NCBI GenBank assembly: GCA_030606485.1
Contig: JAUWGH010000001.1
Span: forward strand, 682,001-746,000
Length of the DNA: 64,000 nucleotides
Source of the DNA: Promethearchaeota archaeon
Lineage (GTDB): Archaea; Asgardarchaeota; Lokiarchaeia; Sigyniarchaeales; SOKP01
Reading direction: 5' to 3'
Shown: piece by piece, positions 43,770-53,299 of the stretch
How the letters are laid out: each line of letters begins with the position of its first letter
Position numbering within the stretch: the stretch's first letter is position 1
The notes under the pieces: model-generated
Seen by the model: the letters and a program-made list of their open reading frames with translations, nothing else
Told to the model about the DNA's origin: nothing
Databases searched by the model: none
Translations under genes and position numbers: made by a program

Positions 43770-45212
43770 TTATAATGCCCTTTCTTTTTTCATTGGAGCG
43801 TTATCGCTTGTTTCAATATACCATCTTAAAAGTTCCTCTTTCAATTTTGCCTTGGTTTCTTTATAATTGTGTACATCTATTAAATTAATTAATTCTTGAG
43901 GGTCTGATTTTAGATTGTAAAGTTCTTCTTTGCCTTCAATCCTATCCACATATTTCCATTCTTTAGTTCTAATCATTGCAGATCTACTCACTGTGCTTGG
44001 GTCATCATAGGAGATCCTAATTTTATCGTAATAGATACCAAGAAGTGGTAAATCTGGTGATTTAATTTTCACTTCAAAACATTGGGGTTCTCTAGGTAAA
44101 TAACCCCCTACGGCAAACACTGAATCACGATGTTCATTAGTTTCACCCTTAATTAGAGGGATTAAAGACTTTCCAAAATGGGTATATTCCGGCTTTAAAT
44201 CTGCAATTTCTAACATAGTTGGAAATAAATCTATTGTTTCTACTAAGTTGCTAATTGAATCTTTATGAGATTTTATTCCAGGAATTTTTATAATTAAAGG
44301 AACTTTTATCAGGCAATCTTGGAAACCCGTGGGCCATTTTTCTGTTAAACCATAGTCAGTTGTATAGTCGCCATGATCTCCAAAGAAAAAAACTGCTGTG
44401 TGATTATAATAATTTTTTTCCTTGAATTTCTCAATAATTGTCCCAAATTGGTCGTCCACCCTCGAAACCATCCCATAATAAGTGGCAATTATTTCTTTTT
44501 TATCTTCTTCTGATAAAAGGTTTAAGTTATAAGATTCATACATTTCTTTCATAAAATGTGGTTTATCATCCAACTTGGGTGGAATTGGGGCAGGAATTTT
44601 CTGTCGATCATACATTGAAAAATAAGGTTCCTCAACGGAATATGGTGGATGTGGATAGACTAAAGCAAGGAATAAACAGAAAGGTTCTGGCGGATTAGAA
44701 TCTAAAAACTCAAGCGCTTCTTGAATAATACTGTAATCTAAATCTTTAACAAGTTTTTCTCCTTTTTTTCCTGAATAAAATGATTTTTTAAATCGCTCTT
44801 CAACAGGAGGTGAATCTAAAAAAGCTTTTAGGTCAACTTTCGAAAAACCTCCAGTTCTTTTAGATACACTTGTTTTAAAAGCTTTTTTGGAAAACAAATC
44901 ATTCCTTCCAATCATTCGAACATAATATCCGGAGTTTTTTAGGAATTTAAATAAATTTTCTTCATGAGGTTGTAAAAGATAATATAGAGAACGATGTCCT
45001 GAACAATGAGGATAAAGTCCTGTGAAAGTAGAACATCTTGAGGGGGCGCATACTGGATTTACAGCAAAACAATTTGTAAATACTACACCTTCTTTACCAA
45101 CTTTATCGAGATTTGGAGTTTTAATTATTGGATTTCCCACACATGCAAGAGAGTCTGCACGCATCTCATCCGGCATAAATATTAAAATATTAGGTTTTTT
45201 TTCAGATGACAT
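43770..45212 (-). CDS. Sulfatase (arylsulfatase family)
   Basis: This 480-aa sulfatase has the formylglycine signature CAPSRCSTFTG (Cys55, fitting C-x-P-S-R and a later TG). Metal-binding MPDEMRAD and FFGDHGD are also visible. The family hydrolyses sulfate esters after Cys55 is converted to formylglycine. No maturase or anSME gene is in the window, and no signal peptide is visible. It is divergent from larE. Confidence 0.92.
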   Translation of the reverse strand: MSSEKKPNILIFMPDEMRADSLACVGNPIIKTPNLDKVGKEGVVFTNCFAVNPVCAPSRCSTFTGLYPHCSGHRSLYYLLQPHEENLFKFLKNSGYYVRMIGRNDLFSKKAFKTSVSKRTGGFSKVDLKAFLDSPPVEERFKKSFYSGKKGEKLVKDLDYSIIQEALEFLDSNPPEPFCLFLALVYPHPPYSVEEPYFSMYDRQKIPAPIPPKLDDKPHFMKEMYESYNLNLLSEEDKKEIIATYYGMVSRVDDQFGTIIEKFKEKNYYNHTAVFFFGDHGDYTTDYGLTEKWPTGFQDCLIKVPLIIKIPGIKSHKDSISNLVETIDLFPTMLEIADLKPEYTHFGKSLIPLIKGETNEHRDSVFAVGGYLPREPQCFEVKIKSPDLPLLGIYYDKIRISYDDPSTVSRSAMIRTKEWKYVDRIEGKEELYNLKSDPQELINLIDVHNYKETKAKLKEELLRWYIETSDNAPMKKERAL

Positions 45213-45287
45213 TATTATCTCAAATATTTATAGATGCTAAGGCATTTATTTGTTATAGATGGATATAATATTTAAATTAATATAAGG

Positions 45288-46097
45288 ATGCAACAACTGA
45301 TCTTGGAAAAACTTGAAGATTTGAAACAAATTTTAAAAAAGATGGAAAACGTAGCTATAGCCTTTTCAGGAGGGGTTGATAGTACTTTTCTTGTTAAAAT
45401 AGCGAATGATGTTTTAAGAGACAAGGTTTTAGCAATAACAGCAACCTCATCAATCCACCCAGAGTTTGAAAAAAAAGATGCAAAAATATTTGCAGAACAA
45501 AATAGTATTAGACACGTTATTTTTAAATCTGAAGAATTAAAAAATGAGAATTTTAGGGCAAATCCTCCAAATAGATGTTATCTTTGTAAAAAAGAATTAT
45601 TCTCTGCAATTAAAAGTATCGCCAATAAGGAGAATATTAAATATATCTTAGACGCAACAAATTTTGATGATTTGAGCGAGTATAGACCCGGTATTAAAGC
45701 TTTAGAAGAACTTGAGATAATAAGTCCTTTAAAGGATGTAAAATTAATGAAAGAAGAGATAAGAGCGTTATCAAAAGAAATGAATTTAAAGTCGTGGAAT
45801 AAACCAGCATTCGCTTGTTTAGTATCAAGGATTCCGTATGGTATTGAAATAACTGAAAAAAGATTAAAAATGATCGAAAGGGCTGAAGAATATATAATGA
45901 ATTTAGGTATCAGCCAAATTCGTGTAAGATATCACGACAAAATTGCGAGAATTGAAATAAATAAAAACGATATTCCATTATTGTTAAAACATTCAGATGA
46001 AATAAATGCAGAATTAAAAAAATTAGGATTCATTTATATAACATTAGATTTAGAGGGATATAGAACAGGGAGCCTAAATGAGGTTTTAGATATTTGA
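45288..46097 (+). CDS. larE: LarE-type sulfur transferase (nickel-pincer cofactor synthesis)
   Basis: This 269-aa PP-loop ATPase (SGGVDS, residues 27-32) has CYLC near 97-100 and Cys177 in AFACLVSR, the position of the sacrificial cysteine in LarE. It transfers sulfur to the biscarboxylated precursor of the nickel-pincer nucleotide. It is the first gene of a larE-larB-larC operon with overlapping ends. Confidence 0.93.
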   Translation: MQQLILEKLEDLKQILKKMENVAIAFSGGVDSTFLVKIANDVLRDKVLAITATSSIHPEFEKKDAKIFAEQNSIRHVIFKSEELKNENFRANPPNRCYLCKKELFSAIKSIANKENIKYILDATNFDDLSEYRPGIKALEELEIISPLKDVKLMKEEIRALSKEMNLKSWNKPAFACLVSRIPYGIEITEKRLKMIERAEEYIMNLGISQIRVRYHDKIARIEINKNDIPLLLKHSDEINAELKKLGFIYITLDLEGYRTGSLNEVLDI

Positions 46098-46822
46098 AAA
46101 GGATATTGGAAGATTATAAGGAGGGAAAAATATCATTGGAAGAGGTTTTAGAAAAATTGAAAACTCTGCCTTACGAAGATTTAGAATTTGCAAAAGTAGA
46201 TACTCATAGAGCTCTCAGGAAGGGCTTTCCGGAAATTCTTTATTGTCCGGGAAAAACTATTCCACAGATAATGAAAATAGTTGAGAGTATGATGAAGCTT
46301 AAACATACGGTTTTAGCAACGAAATCTAATAAAGAAATTTTTGATACAATCAAAAAAGTTCATAATGAAGCAGAATATTATGAAAAAGCTAGAATTATTG
46401 TTGTACAAAAGGAACCAGTAAAACTTAAGGAAGGCAAGATATTAATTTTAACAGGTGGGACGTCAGATATTCCCATTGCAGAAGAAGCTGCTGTTATAGC
46501 TGAAATTATGGGCAATAAAGTGGAGAAAGCTTATGATGTAGGTGTAGCTGGTATTCATCGTTTATTTGATATTAAAGATAAAATTTTTGAGGCAAATGTA
46601 ATTATTGTAATAGCCGGAATGGATGGAGCATTGCCAAGTGTTGTGGGTGGATTATCATCAAAACCGATAATTGCAGTTCCAACAAGTGTGGGATATGGTG
46701 CAAGTTTTGAAGGAGTTGGTCCTCTTTTAACAATGCTTAATTCTTGTGCATTCGGAGTCACCGTTGTAAATATTGATAATGGTGTTGGTGCAGGTTATTT
46801 TGCTAATTTAATAAATAGGTGA
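46094..46822 (+). CDS. larB: LarB-type pyridinium dicarboxylic acid synthase
   Basis: This 242-aa protein resembles LarB, the AIR-carboxylase-like enzyme that carboxylates nicotinic acid adenine dinucleotide in pincer cofactor synthesis. The C-terminal half carries LTGGTSDIPIAEEAA and GMDGALPSVVGGLSS. The start is TTG overlapping the larE stop (TTGA). A GAGGT sequence lies about nine bases before it. Confidence 0.92.
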   Translation: MKRILEDYKEGKISLEEVLEKLKTLPYEDLEFAKVDTHRALRKGFPEILYCPGKTIPQIMKIVESMMKLKHTVLATKSNKEIFDTIKKVHNEAEYYEKARIIVVQKEPVKLKEGKILILTGGTSDIPIAEEAAVIAEIMGNKVEKAYDVGVAGIHRLFDIKDKIFEANVIIVIAGMDGALPSVVGGLSSKPIIAVPTSVGYGASFEGVGPLLTMLNSCAFGVTVVNIDNGVGAGYFANLINR

Positions 46823-46827
46823 ATCAA

Positions 46828-48003
46828 ATGGAAATTGCATATTTTGATTGTTTCTCAGGCATCAGCGGCGATATGATACTCGGGTCCTTAATTGATTTGG
46901 GTTTGGATATTGAATATTTAAAAAACGAATTTAAAAAAATTAATCTCTCTGGATATGAAATAAATGCTGAAAAAATTAAAAAAAGGGATATTTCATGCAT
47001 AAAAGTAAATATTACTGTAAAGGATAAGCAAAAACATCGGAGTTTAAAAGAAATTAATGCTTTAATCGATAAGAGCGAATTAAATCCAGAAGTAAAGAAA
47101 AAAAGTAAAGATATATTTCTAAAACTCGCTAAAGCAGAGTCAAAAGTTCACAATATTGACATTGATAAAATCCACTTTCATGAAATTGGGGCGATTGATT
47201 CGATTTTAGATATTATAGGAGCCGTTATTGGTCTTGATAAACTTAATCTTAAAAAAATATATTGCTCTACTATTCCTGTTGGGAGAGGTTTTGTTAAATC
47301 AGCACATGGAAAATTACCAATCCCAGCACCAGCAACAAGTGAATTATTAAAAGGAATTCCAACATATTCTACTAAAGTTGAGGGGGAATTAACTACCCCA
47401 ACCGGTGCAGCAATAATTACTTCATTAACAAATAATTTCGGTGAAATGCCATTAATACAAATCGAAAAGATTGGATACGGGGCGGGTAAATCCGATTTTG
47501 ATCATCCAAATTTATTAAGAATTTTTGTTGGCGAGTCTTTAGAGAACTATGACACAGACGTTGTGAATGTGATTGAAGTCAATATTGATGATATGAATCC
47601 AGAATATTATGAAGTTGTTTTTGAAAAATTATTAAAAAATGGCGCTTTAGATGTCTATCTTACAAATATTCAAATGAAAAAAAATAGACCTGGAATAAAA
47701 CTTAGTATTATTACACCATTGGAAATTACTAATCAACTTACAGATATTATCTTTAATGAAACCACTACTTTTGGTATAAGAATTTATAAAACTCATAGAA
47801 AAAAATTGTTTGTTGAGAAGGTAAAAGTAAAAACAAAATATGGTGAAATAACCATTAAAATTGGAAAAACAAAAGATGAAATAAAATTAATATCTCCTGA
47901 ATATGAAGATTGTAAAAAATTGGCACAAGAGAACAATGTTTCTTTGAAGGAGATTTATGAATTAGCTAAATTAAGTTATTTCTCTAAAAAAAAGAAAATT
48001 TAA
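46828..48003 (+). CDS. larC: LarC-type nickel insertion protein
   Basis: This protein of about 391 aa matches LarC, the nickel insertase that completes the pincer cofactor. It has FDCFSGISGDM at the start, then KIHFHEIGAIDSILDIIG and TPTGAA. It is one uninterrupted frame; in Lactobacillus the gene is split and needs ribosomal frameshifting. I favour the ATG at 46828 with AGGTGA before it; a GTG at 46819 overlapping larB is also possible. Confidence 0.92.
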   Translation: MEIAYFDCFSGISGDMILGSLIDLGLDIEYLKNEFKKINLSGYEINAEKIKKRDISCIKVNITVKDKQKHRSLKEINALIDKSELNPEVKKKSKDIFLKLAKAESKVHNIDIDKIHFHEIGAIDSILDIIGAVIGLDKLNLKKIYCSTIPVGRGFVKSAHGKLPIPAPATSELLKGIPTYSTKVEGELTTPTGAAIITSLTNNFGEMPLIQIEKIGYGAGKSDFDHPNLLRIFVGESLENYDTDVVNVIEVNIDDMNPEYYEVVFEKLLKNGALDVYLTNIQMKKNRPGIKLSIITPLEITNQLTDIIFNETTTFGIRIYKTHRKKLFVEKVKVKTKYGEITIKIGKTKDEIKLISPEYEDCKKLAQENNVSLKEIYELAKLSYFSKKKKI

Positions 48004-48059
48004 TCTCTGTCTGCTCTTTTTGTTGGACTTTATGAATTAGATATTTCTTAGATTTTGTC

Positions 48060-48221
48060 CTATCTAAACCGATATCTCGTTATGATTTTAGAAAGATTCC
48101 AAATCGTTTCTTCATCATTTTCTTTTATTGCTTGGTATAATTTCTTGAAAATATTCGATGCAATTGCACGATCTAAATCCTTCGAGATATCATCCTCAAT
48201 ATTCTTAATTGGTTCAACCAT
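48060..48221 (-). CDS. Small charged protein, 53 aa
   Basis: The minus-strand frame starts at an ATG (48219-48221) and encodes a 53-aa acidic/helical peptide (MVEPIKNIEDDISKDL, then LYQAIKENDEETIW). Its balanced charge and amphipathic pattern look coding, whereas the opposite strand is hydrophobic and Phe/Ser-rich, as expected of a shadow. No family is recognised. It stands between larC and the CDF transporter. Confidence 0.5.
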   Translation of the reverse strand: MVEPIKNIEDDISKDLDRAIASNIFKKLYQAIKENDEETIWNLSKIITRYRFR

Positions 48222-48370
48222 AACTTGGTTTGAACTATTTTAAATCAAAAAGATATATACCATCTCAATATTACTATGCATGAAAATTTAGGAATAAAAT
48301 TTCAAAATTATAAAGACGGTTTTAGGAGAATAGATTAGATTAAAATAATTAATTAATTCTATAAGCTTAT

Positions 48371-49810
48371 ATGGAGATTAAAATTAGGTTTGGATTTGCT
48401 ACACTTATTATTATTTTATTTCAATCTACATTAAAAATATCTGGAGTGATTCTAACAAATAGTTTAGCTTTATTATCCGAAACATTGGATACAATAACGG
48501 ATATAGGATTTGTTTCTTTGACGATTTATTGTTTATTCCATAGTTCAAAACCTCCTGATTACGAACATATGTATGGACATGCTAAAATTGAACCAATTGG
48601 AGCATTACTTCAAGGTATCATCTTAATAAATTTATATGGTTTATTGATCTTTTTCACAATTCAAATCTTTATTGAGGGAAGTTTTTTGCCTTCTAATCCA
48701 GATATCGGTTTAATTATAACAATCATTTCTTTCTCAGTGAATTTAATATTTTCTCGAATTCTTATTTGGCAGGGTAGACGTCGTATGAGTCTTATTTTAG
48801 AGATTCAGGGATTAAACTTGTTCCAAGACTCAATACGTTCAATTTTTATATTTGTAAATTTTTTATTTGTGATATTTGGTATCTTATTTACTGATCCATT
48901 ATTCAGTATCGCTCTTTCTCTCTGGATTATTTTAAGTGCTCTGAAATTATCCAAGAAGAGTATAAAAGAGATTTCAGATACAAATCCAATTAATTACCAA
49001 GATATAGAAGAAATACGCCTAAAAATTTTTAATTTAGAGCATGTTAAAGCTGTTGAAGATTTACGCATACGTTCAATCGGAAAGGAATTATTTTTAGAAG
49101 TTAGTCTATTAGTAGAAGATCATATTTCCCTTATTCACGCCCATGAAATAAATATTGCTATTAATGAAATGGCTAAAAATTTTTTTCCTAATTATGATTT
49201 GAAATGTATCATTGAAATGAATCCCGTCGCTGGGGAAGGATCATTAATCGAGAAGATCATAAACTTAGTACCTTCAATGATCTTAGAATTTCTCGGTATC
49301 ATCGATGTTAAAGATTATGCCCTTTTTACTTTAAAAGAAGAAAATTATCTTTCTATTACATTAGTTATTGATGATAAACTTACTCTCAATAAAGCTCATG
49401 AATTATCTTCAGAATTTGAAAAAGTACTAAAAAATCGTGTTCCATTTTTAACTAGAATTACAACCCATATTGAAGCTAAACCTCTGGTTAGACAATATTC
49501 TTTCATTCAAATTGCTCAGTTAGAAATAAACTCTCAGAAAATACAGGAAATAAAAGAATTAATCGAATCCATTTTAAAAGATTGTCCATATGTCAAAGGT
49601 TATCATGGATTTGAATTTTTTACCACTGGCCAAAATTATATACTAGAATTACATGTATTTTTTGAAGGATTATTGAATATTTCTCTTGTTCACGGTTATC
49701 TTACAAATCTAGAACAAAAAATCCGAAATAATATTAAAATTAAAAATCTTCAAGATATTATTCTCCATTCTGAGCCTCTAAGCGGACGAACGGATGGAAT
49801 AATTTTTTAA
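48371..49810 (+). CDS. Cation diffusion facilitator (CDF) transporter
   Basis: This 479-aa CDF transporter has an N-terminal six-helix membrane domain. The first-helix NSLALLSETLDTITD region and the HSSKPPDYEHMYGHAKIEP loop carry the family's Asp/His metal residues. A long C-terminal region contains two or three cytoplasmic CDF-type metal-sensing modules, longer than the usual 300 aa. The expected role is export of Zn, Fe, Mn or Ni. Its position beside larEBC raises nickel handling as a possibility, but only by proximity. Confidence 0.85.
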   Translation: MEIKIRFGFATLIIILFQSTLKISGVILTNSLALLSETLDTITDIGFVSLTIYCLFHSSKPPDYEHMYGHAKIEPIGALLQGIILINLYGLLIFFTIQIFIEGSFLPSNPDIGLIITIISFSVNLIFSRILIWQGRRRMSLILEIQGLNLFQDSIRSIFIFVNFLFVIFGILFTDPLFSIALSLWIILSALKLSKKSIKEISDTNPINYQDIEEIRLKIFNLEHVKAVEDLRIRSIGKELFLEVSLLVEDHISLIHAHEINIAINEMAKNFFPNYDLKCIIEMNPVAGEGSLIEKIINLVPSMILEFLGIIDVKDYALFTLKEENYLSITLVIDDKLTLNKAHELSSEFEKVLKNRVPFLTRITTHIEAKPLVRQYSFIQIAQLEINSQKIQEIKELIESILKDCPYVKGYHGFEFFTTGQNYILELHVFFEGLLNISLVHGYLTNLEQKIRNNIKIKNLQDIILHSEPLSGRTDGIIF

Positions 49811-49843
49811 ATCTTATTTTAAAAAAAGATTTTATAGATTAAT

Positions 49844-50947
49844 TTAAAATGGAAATTTATATTGAATTAAACCTATTTCTTTTTGCATTATTTTGATATC
49901 TTGTTGAATGCTCTCATTAATTGGAATTCCTACTTTAACTCTCTCCTTTTCAGCTTCAAATTCTTTTTCTCCTGCTGTATAAATTCTTTCTTGACCCGGA
50001 ACCTTTTTTGCGCTTCTTAACCCTCTCATAATATTTCCAGCGGTTTTATTGAAGGTTTTTAAAGGAATAAAATTTTCGATATTAATTGCTAAAAAGAAAT
50101 GTCCGACTTTTAGAAATGTCTTTCCACCTTCTTCGATCCCAATTGTGTCTCTTAAATAAATTCCATCTTGTAGTGCAGCTGAAAGTATTTCTACTAATGT
50201 TGCATATCCATATCCCTTGTATCCACTAGTTTCTTCTCCCTTTCCACCTAAGGGCAATAAAGCCGCAGTTTTATTTGCTAGATCTTTTAATACTTTAGTT
50301 GCATCTGTTTCAGAATTCCCTTCACTATTAATCACCACACCTTCCGGAAGTGGTTTCTTAATTCTATCATATACCTCTACTTTGCCTCTTTGAACGATTG
50401 AAGTTGCGCAATCAATAAGGAATGGAAATTCTTCATCAGTTGGTGCACCAGCAGTTAATGGATTTGTACCTAACATAGGTTCTACTCCAAAAGTTGGGGG
50501 AATTGAAGGTCTAGCATTTGTAACAGCAATTCCAATCATGCCTTCTGCTATTGCCATTAGAGAATAATATCCAGCGATTCCAAAATGAGTAGAATTCCTA
50601 ACCGCTACTGCTCCGAGTCCATATTTTTTTGCCTTTTCTATAGCTAATTTCATAGCATTATAGGCAATAACATGACCCATTCCCACTCCTCCATCTATAA
50701 GAGCTGTTGTAGGACCATCTTTAATAATTTCAAACTCCGTTTTTGGATTATAAATTCCCAACTTTATCCGATCATAATACATCTTCATTCTTTGAATTCC
50801 ATGTGATTCAATTCCTCTTAAATCAGATGTTATCAACACATCTGCACAAATTTCTGCATCATCCTCAGGAACCCCTAACCCAATAAATACATCTTTCATA
50901 AAATTCTTGAGTGTGACTGCGTCGATATACTTAATATTATCTGTCAT
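49844..50947 (-). CDS. Ldh2-family malate/L-lactate/sulfolactate-type dehydrogenase
   Basis: This 367-aa NAD(P)-dependent dehydrogenase of the Ldh2/YlbC family has DLRGIESHGIQRM (about 51-63), RNSTHFGIAGYY and GTNPLTAGAPT. Members oxidise 2-hydroxyacids such as malate, L-lactate, sulfolactate or ureidoglycolate. The substrate is not resolved. With the GlcD/GlcF pair it makes two lactate-type oxidations near the lar genes. Confidence 0.9.
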   Translation of the reverse strand: MTDNIKYIDAVTLKNFMKDVFIGLGVPEDDAEICADVLITSDLRGIESHGIQRMKMYYDRIKLGIYNPKTEFEIIKDGPTTALIDGGVGMGHVIAYNAMKLAIEKAKKYGLGAVAVRNSTHFGIAGYYSLMAIAEGMIGIAVTNARPSIPPTFGVEPMLGTNPLTAGAPTDEEFPFLIDCATSIVQRGKVEVYDRIKKPLPEGVVINSEGNSETDATKVLKDLANKTAALLPLGGKGEETSGYKGYGYATLVEILSAALQDGIYLRDTIGIEEGGKTFLKVGHFFLAINIENFIPLKTFNKTAGNIMRGLRSAKKVPGQERIYTAGEKEFEAEKERVKVGIPINESIQQDIKIMQKEIGLIQYKFPF

Positions 50948-51044
50948 AATAATCCACTTTCTTAAAAATCGTTATTAATTAAATTGATCGCCTTCAATAA
51001 AAAGGTTTGATATTTTAAATTCTTTTTATAATAATAACAACACT

Positions 51045-52139
51045 TTAGGGCATCAGACGTGATTGAATAAGTTTAATTTTTGGCTTAAATTCAAATTTTT
51101 CATAATCAACAATAAATTCATTATCCATCTCACCATATTTCTTTATCGAATACAATAATATACCTATCTCTTGTTTTGTAATTACTGGAAATTTATAGTT
51201 AATTGCATTGTATTTAACTTCTTTATCTTGCTTCTTATATCTTTTAATAAATTCAATATGTTGTTGCAATCTATTCTCATTAATTAAATCAACTAATTTC
51301 TTAATTTTTTTGATATTTTGTTTAAATATTGCCATAAATTCTGAGTTAATCTCGTACCCTATTGAGTTTCTTGTTGAAATCATGGCAGCCAATGAAGTTG
51401 TTCCGGTTCCCCAAAATGGATCTAAAACAGTATCCCCATAAATAGAAAACATATTAATCAATCTATATGGAAGATCTATTGGAAATGCTGCTGATCGCTC
51501 TCGTAACTTTTTCTCATTATAATCATTGTTTAGACTTTGAGATACCCCTCTAATATCTACCCATAGATCTGAAAACCATTTATTCCTTTCTTCCCAGAAA
51601 TATGCACTATTATATCTATATTCCGACTTAGGTGGGATTTTTCTTTTATTTTCCCCCTTTCTAAGAATTAAAATATATTCATGTTCGAGAGTGATATAGG
51701 CGTTAGGGGGTAGCATTCCAGATCCTAAGAATTTTGTAGGACTATTTGTAGGTTTTTTCCACAGAATGCAAGGTAACTCAATAAATCCATTATTTTGAAA
51801 AAAATTGACTATTTTAACATGATTAGGAAATAGTTGGAAATTTCTGTTTATATTTCTTGTTGCATCTCCAATATTTATACAAGCGATCCCACCTAATTTT
51901 AAAACTCTTGCAGTTTCTTTCCAAACTTTATTTAATTCATAATGCATTAAGTTAAATGCTTTTTTACCTCTCTCTTCTTTTAATGCTTCTCCAATCTCTT
52001 CATTTAAGGATGAAAATAATGAATCCCACATTTCTATCATGGGATAAGGTGGAGAAGTTATTAATAAATCTACTGTGTCTGATTCTACTTCGCACATATC
52101 AGAAGAGTTTTTAAAAAATATTTTATGAGTAGTTTCCAT
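51045..52139 (-). CDS. DNA methyltransferase (beta class, N4-cytosine or N6-adenine)
   Basis: This 364-aa DNA methyltransferase has motif IV as TSPPYP near the N-terminus (about residues 29-34), followed much later by the SAM motif DPFWGTGTT (about 236-244). This is the beta-class order. SPPY favours N4-cytosine methylation. No restriction endonuclease is adjacent, so it may be an orphan. The recognition site cannot be read from sequence. Confidence 0.88.
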   Translation of the reverse strand: METTHKIFFKNSSDMCEVESDTVDLLITSPPYPMIEMWDSLFSSLNEEIGEALKEERGKKAFNLMHYELNKVWKETARVLKLGGIACINIGDATRNINRNFQLFPNHVKIVNFFQNNGFIELPCILWKKPTNSPTKFLGSGMLPPNAYITLEHEYILILRKGENKRKIPPKSEYRYNSAYFWEERNKWFSDLWVDIRGVSQSLNNDYNEKKLRERSAAFPIDLPYRLINMFSIYGDTVLDPFWGTGTTSLAAMISTRNSIGYEINSEFMAIFKQNIKKIKKLVDLINENRLQQHIEFIKRYKKQDKEVKYNAINYKFPVITKQEIGILLYSIKKYGEMDNEFIVDYEKFEFKPKIKLIQSRLMP

Positions 52140-52237
52140 TATCGATTCTGAAGTTGAAAAGATTAAAATTTATTAATATAATTAAATTTCTTCCAATTAT
52201 TCATAAATAAATTTCTATTAAATTGTTATTATTATTA

Positions 52238-52561
52238 ATGTCCATTTTATTATCAGAAAAATCTAAAGAGTTTGTTAATAAAAATAATATTTCTTATTTA
52301 TTGATTGATATAATTTTTATTGAGGAACCTTGCACTCAAATTTATGACCCGAAAATAGAAATTATAAAAAACGATGATATAGAAAAATTTGAGAACCTCG
52401 AAAAGGTTTCTGGAAATAAAATTACCTTATACTTATCAAAGCAGTTTATTGAAATTTATGGAAAACTGAACGAATACCAATTGGATATTGGTGGATTTTT
52501 CAAAAAAGTGTTAATTCTTAAAAATATTGACCCAATTATTAAAAATACCTGTAAAATTTAA
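52238..52561 (+). CDS. Small protein, possibly CC/Se-motif-like
   Basis: This protein of about 107 aa begins SILLSEKSKEFVNKNN and has one Cys in EEPCTQIYDPKIEI, followed by an alpha/beta pattern. The layout resembles the CC/Se-motif (seleno)protein family, although this one has a single Cys where that family has a Cys-Cys or Cys-Sec pair. The likeness is weak and the function unknown. I use the ATG at 52238 rather than the TTG at 52223. Confidence 0.45.
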   Translation: MSILLSEKSKEFVNKNNISYLLIDIIFIEEPCTQIYDPKIEIIKNDDIEKFENLEKVSGNKITLYLSKQFIEIYGKLNEYQLDIGGFFKKVLILKNIDPIIKNTCKI

Positions 52562-52610
52562 TTGATAAGGAAAAATAAAATATTTAATAACAAGTAAGCA
52601 TCTTTAAAAA

Positions 52611-53249
52611 ATGCCAAAATATAATCCAAAAGAAGCAAGAGATGTAAAAGCGAGGAAACAAAAAAGAATCGCAGCTAGTAAAAAGAAAAGACATTTTAGG
52701 CAATTCATGCCATATATTCTTATAATTGGAGTAATTATTATTGTTGGGAGTATGGCAATTTACTTTTATTTATCTGACTATAATAACGGTGAAGATGGTG
52801 GCGAAAATGGTGGAAATGGGGATAATAATCAATATGAAACACCCATGACTTTCACAACAATTGATGAAGATACAATTAAATTAGCAGACAATCAAGGAAA
52901 AGTTATTATTCTATATTTCTTTGATTTAGATTGTCCTCCTTGTGGTCCACAAGCAGAGATTTTGGCAGAAATTGATAAGAATTATTCAAGCAGCCAATTA
53001 TTAATCATTCCTATTACGGTTCATTATTGGGATTCGACTAATGATTTAATTATTTGGAAACAAAATTATAATCAAAATTGGGATATTGTTCGTGATGATG
53101 CTTCTTATTCATACAGTACACCATTTAATATTGCTTATACACCTACTACGATTATTTTAGATCAAAATGGTAATATTGTAAAAAAAATGGTTGGTTCTGA
53201 ACAAGGAAGCTACGTTAATATTAAAGCAGAAATAGATTCATTATTATAA
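52611..53249 (+). CDS. Exported thioredoxin-like protein (TlpA type)
   Basis: This 212-aa protein has a basic N-terminus, one membrane helix (about 33-53), a Gly/Asn-rich linker and a thioredoxin domain with the active site CPPC (108-111). A cis-proline segment (YTPTTII) is also present. The catalytic part would lie outside the membrane. It is 50 bases upstream of a CcdA-like gene, which would supply reducing power. Confidence 0.85.
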   Translation: MPKYNPKEARDVKARKQKRIAASKKKRHFRQFMPYILIIGVIIIVGSMAIYFYLSDYNNGEDGGENGGNGDNNQYETPMTFTTIDEDTIKLADNQGKVIILYFFDLDCPPCGPQAEILAEIDKNYSSSQLLIIPITVHYWDSTNDLIIWKQNYNQNWDIVRDDASYSYSTPFNIAYTPTTIILDQNGNIVKKMVGSEQGSYVNIKAEIDSLL

Positions 53250-53299
53250 ATTTAATGCAAATTAGAACTGCATATTAAAATTGTTTAATTATTAAAAAA

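Noticed and set aside
46828-48003. Programmed frameshift in larC
   Set aside because: larC is one continuous frame with no shift site needed, unlike the split Lactobacillus gene.
48055-48243. 62-aa plus-strand ORF
   Set aside because: It is hydrophobic/Phe-Ser-rich and opposite to a better 53-aa minus-strand frame, so it is a shadow.
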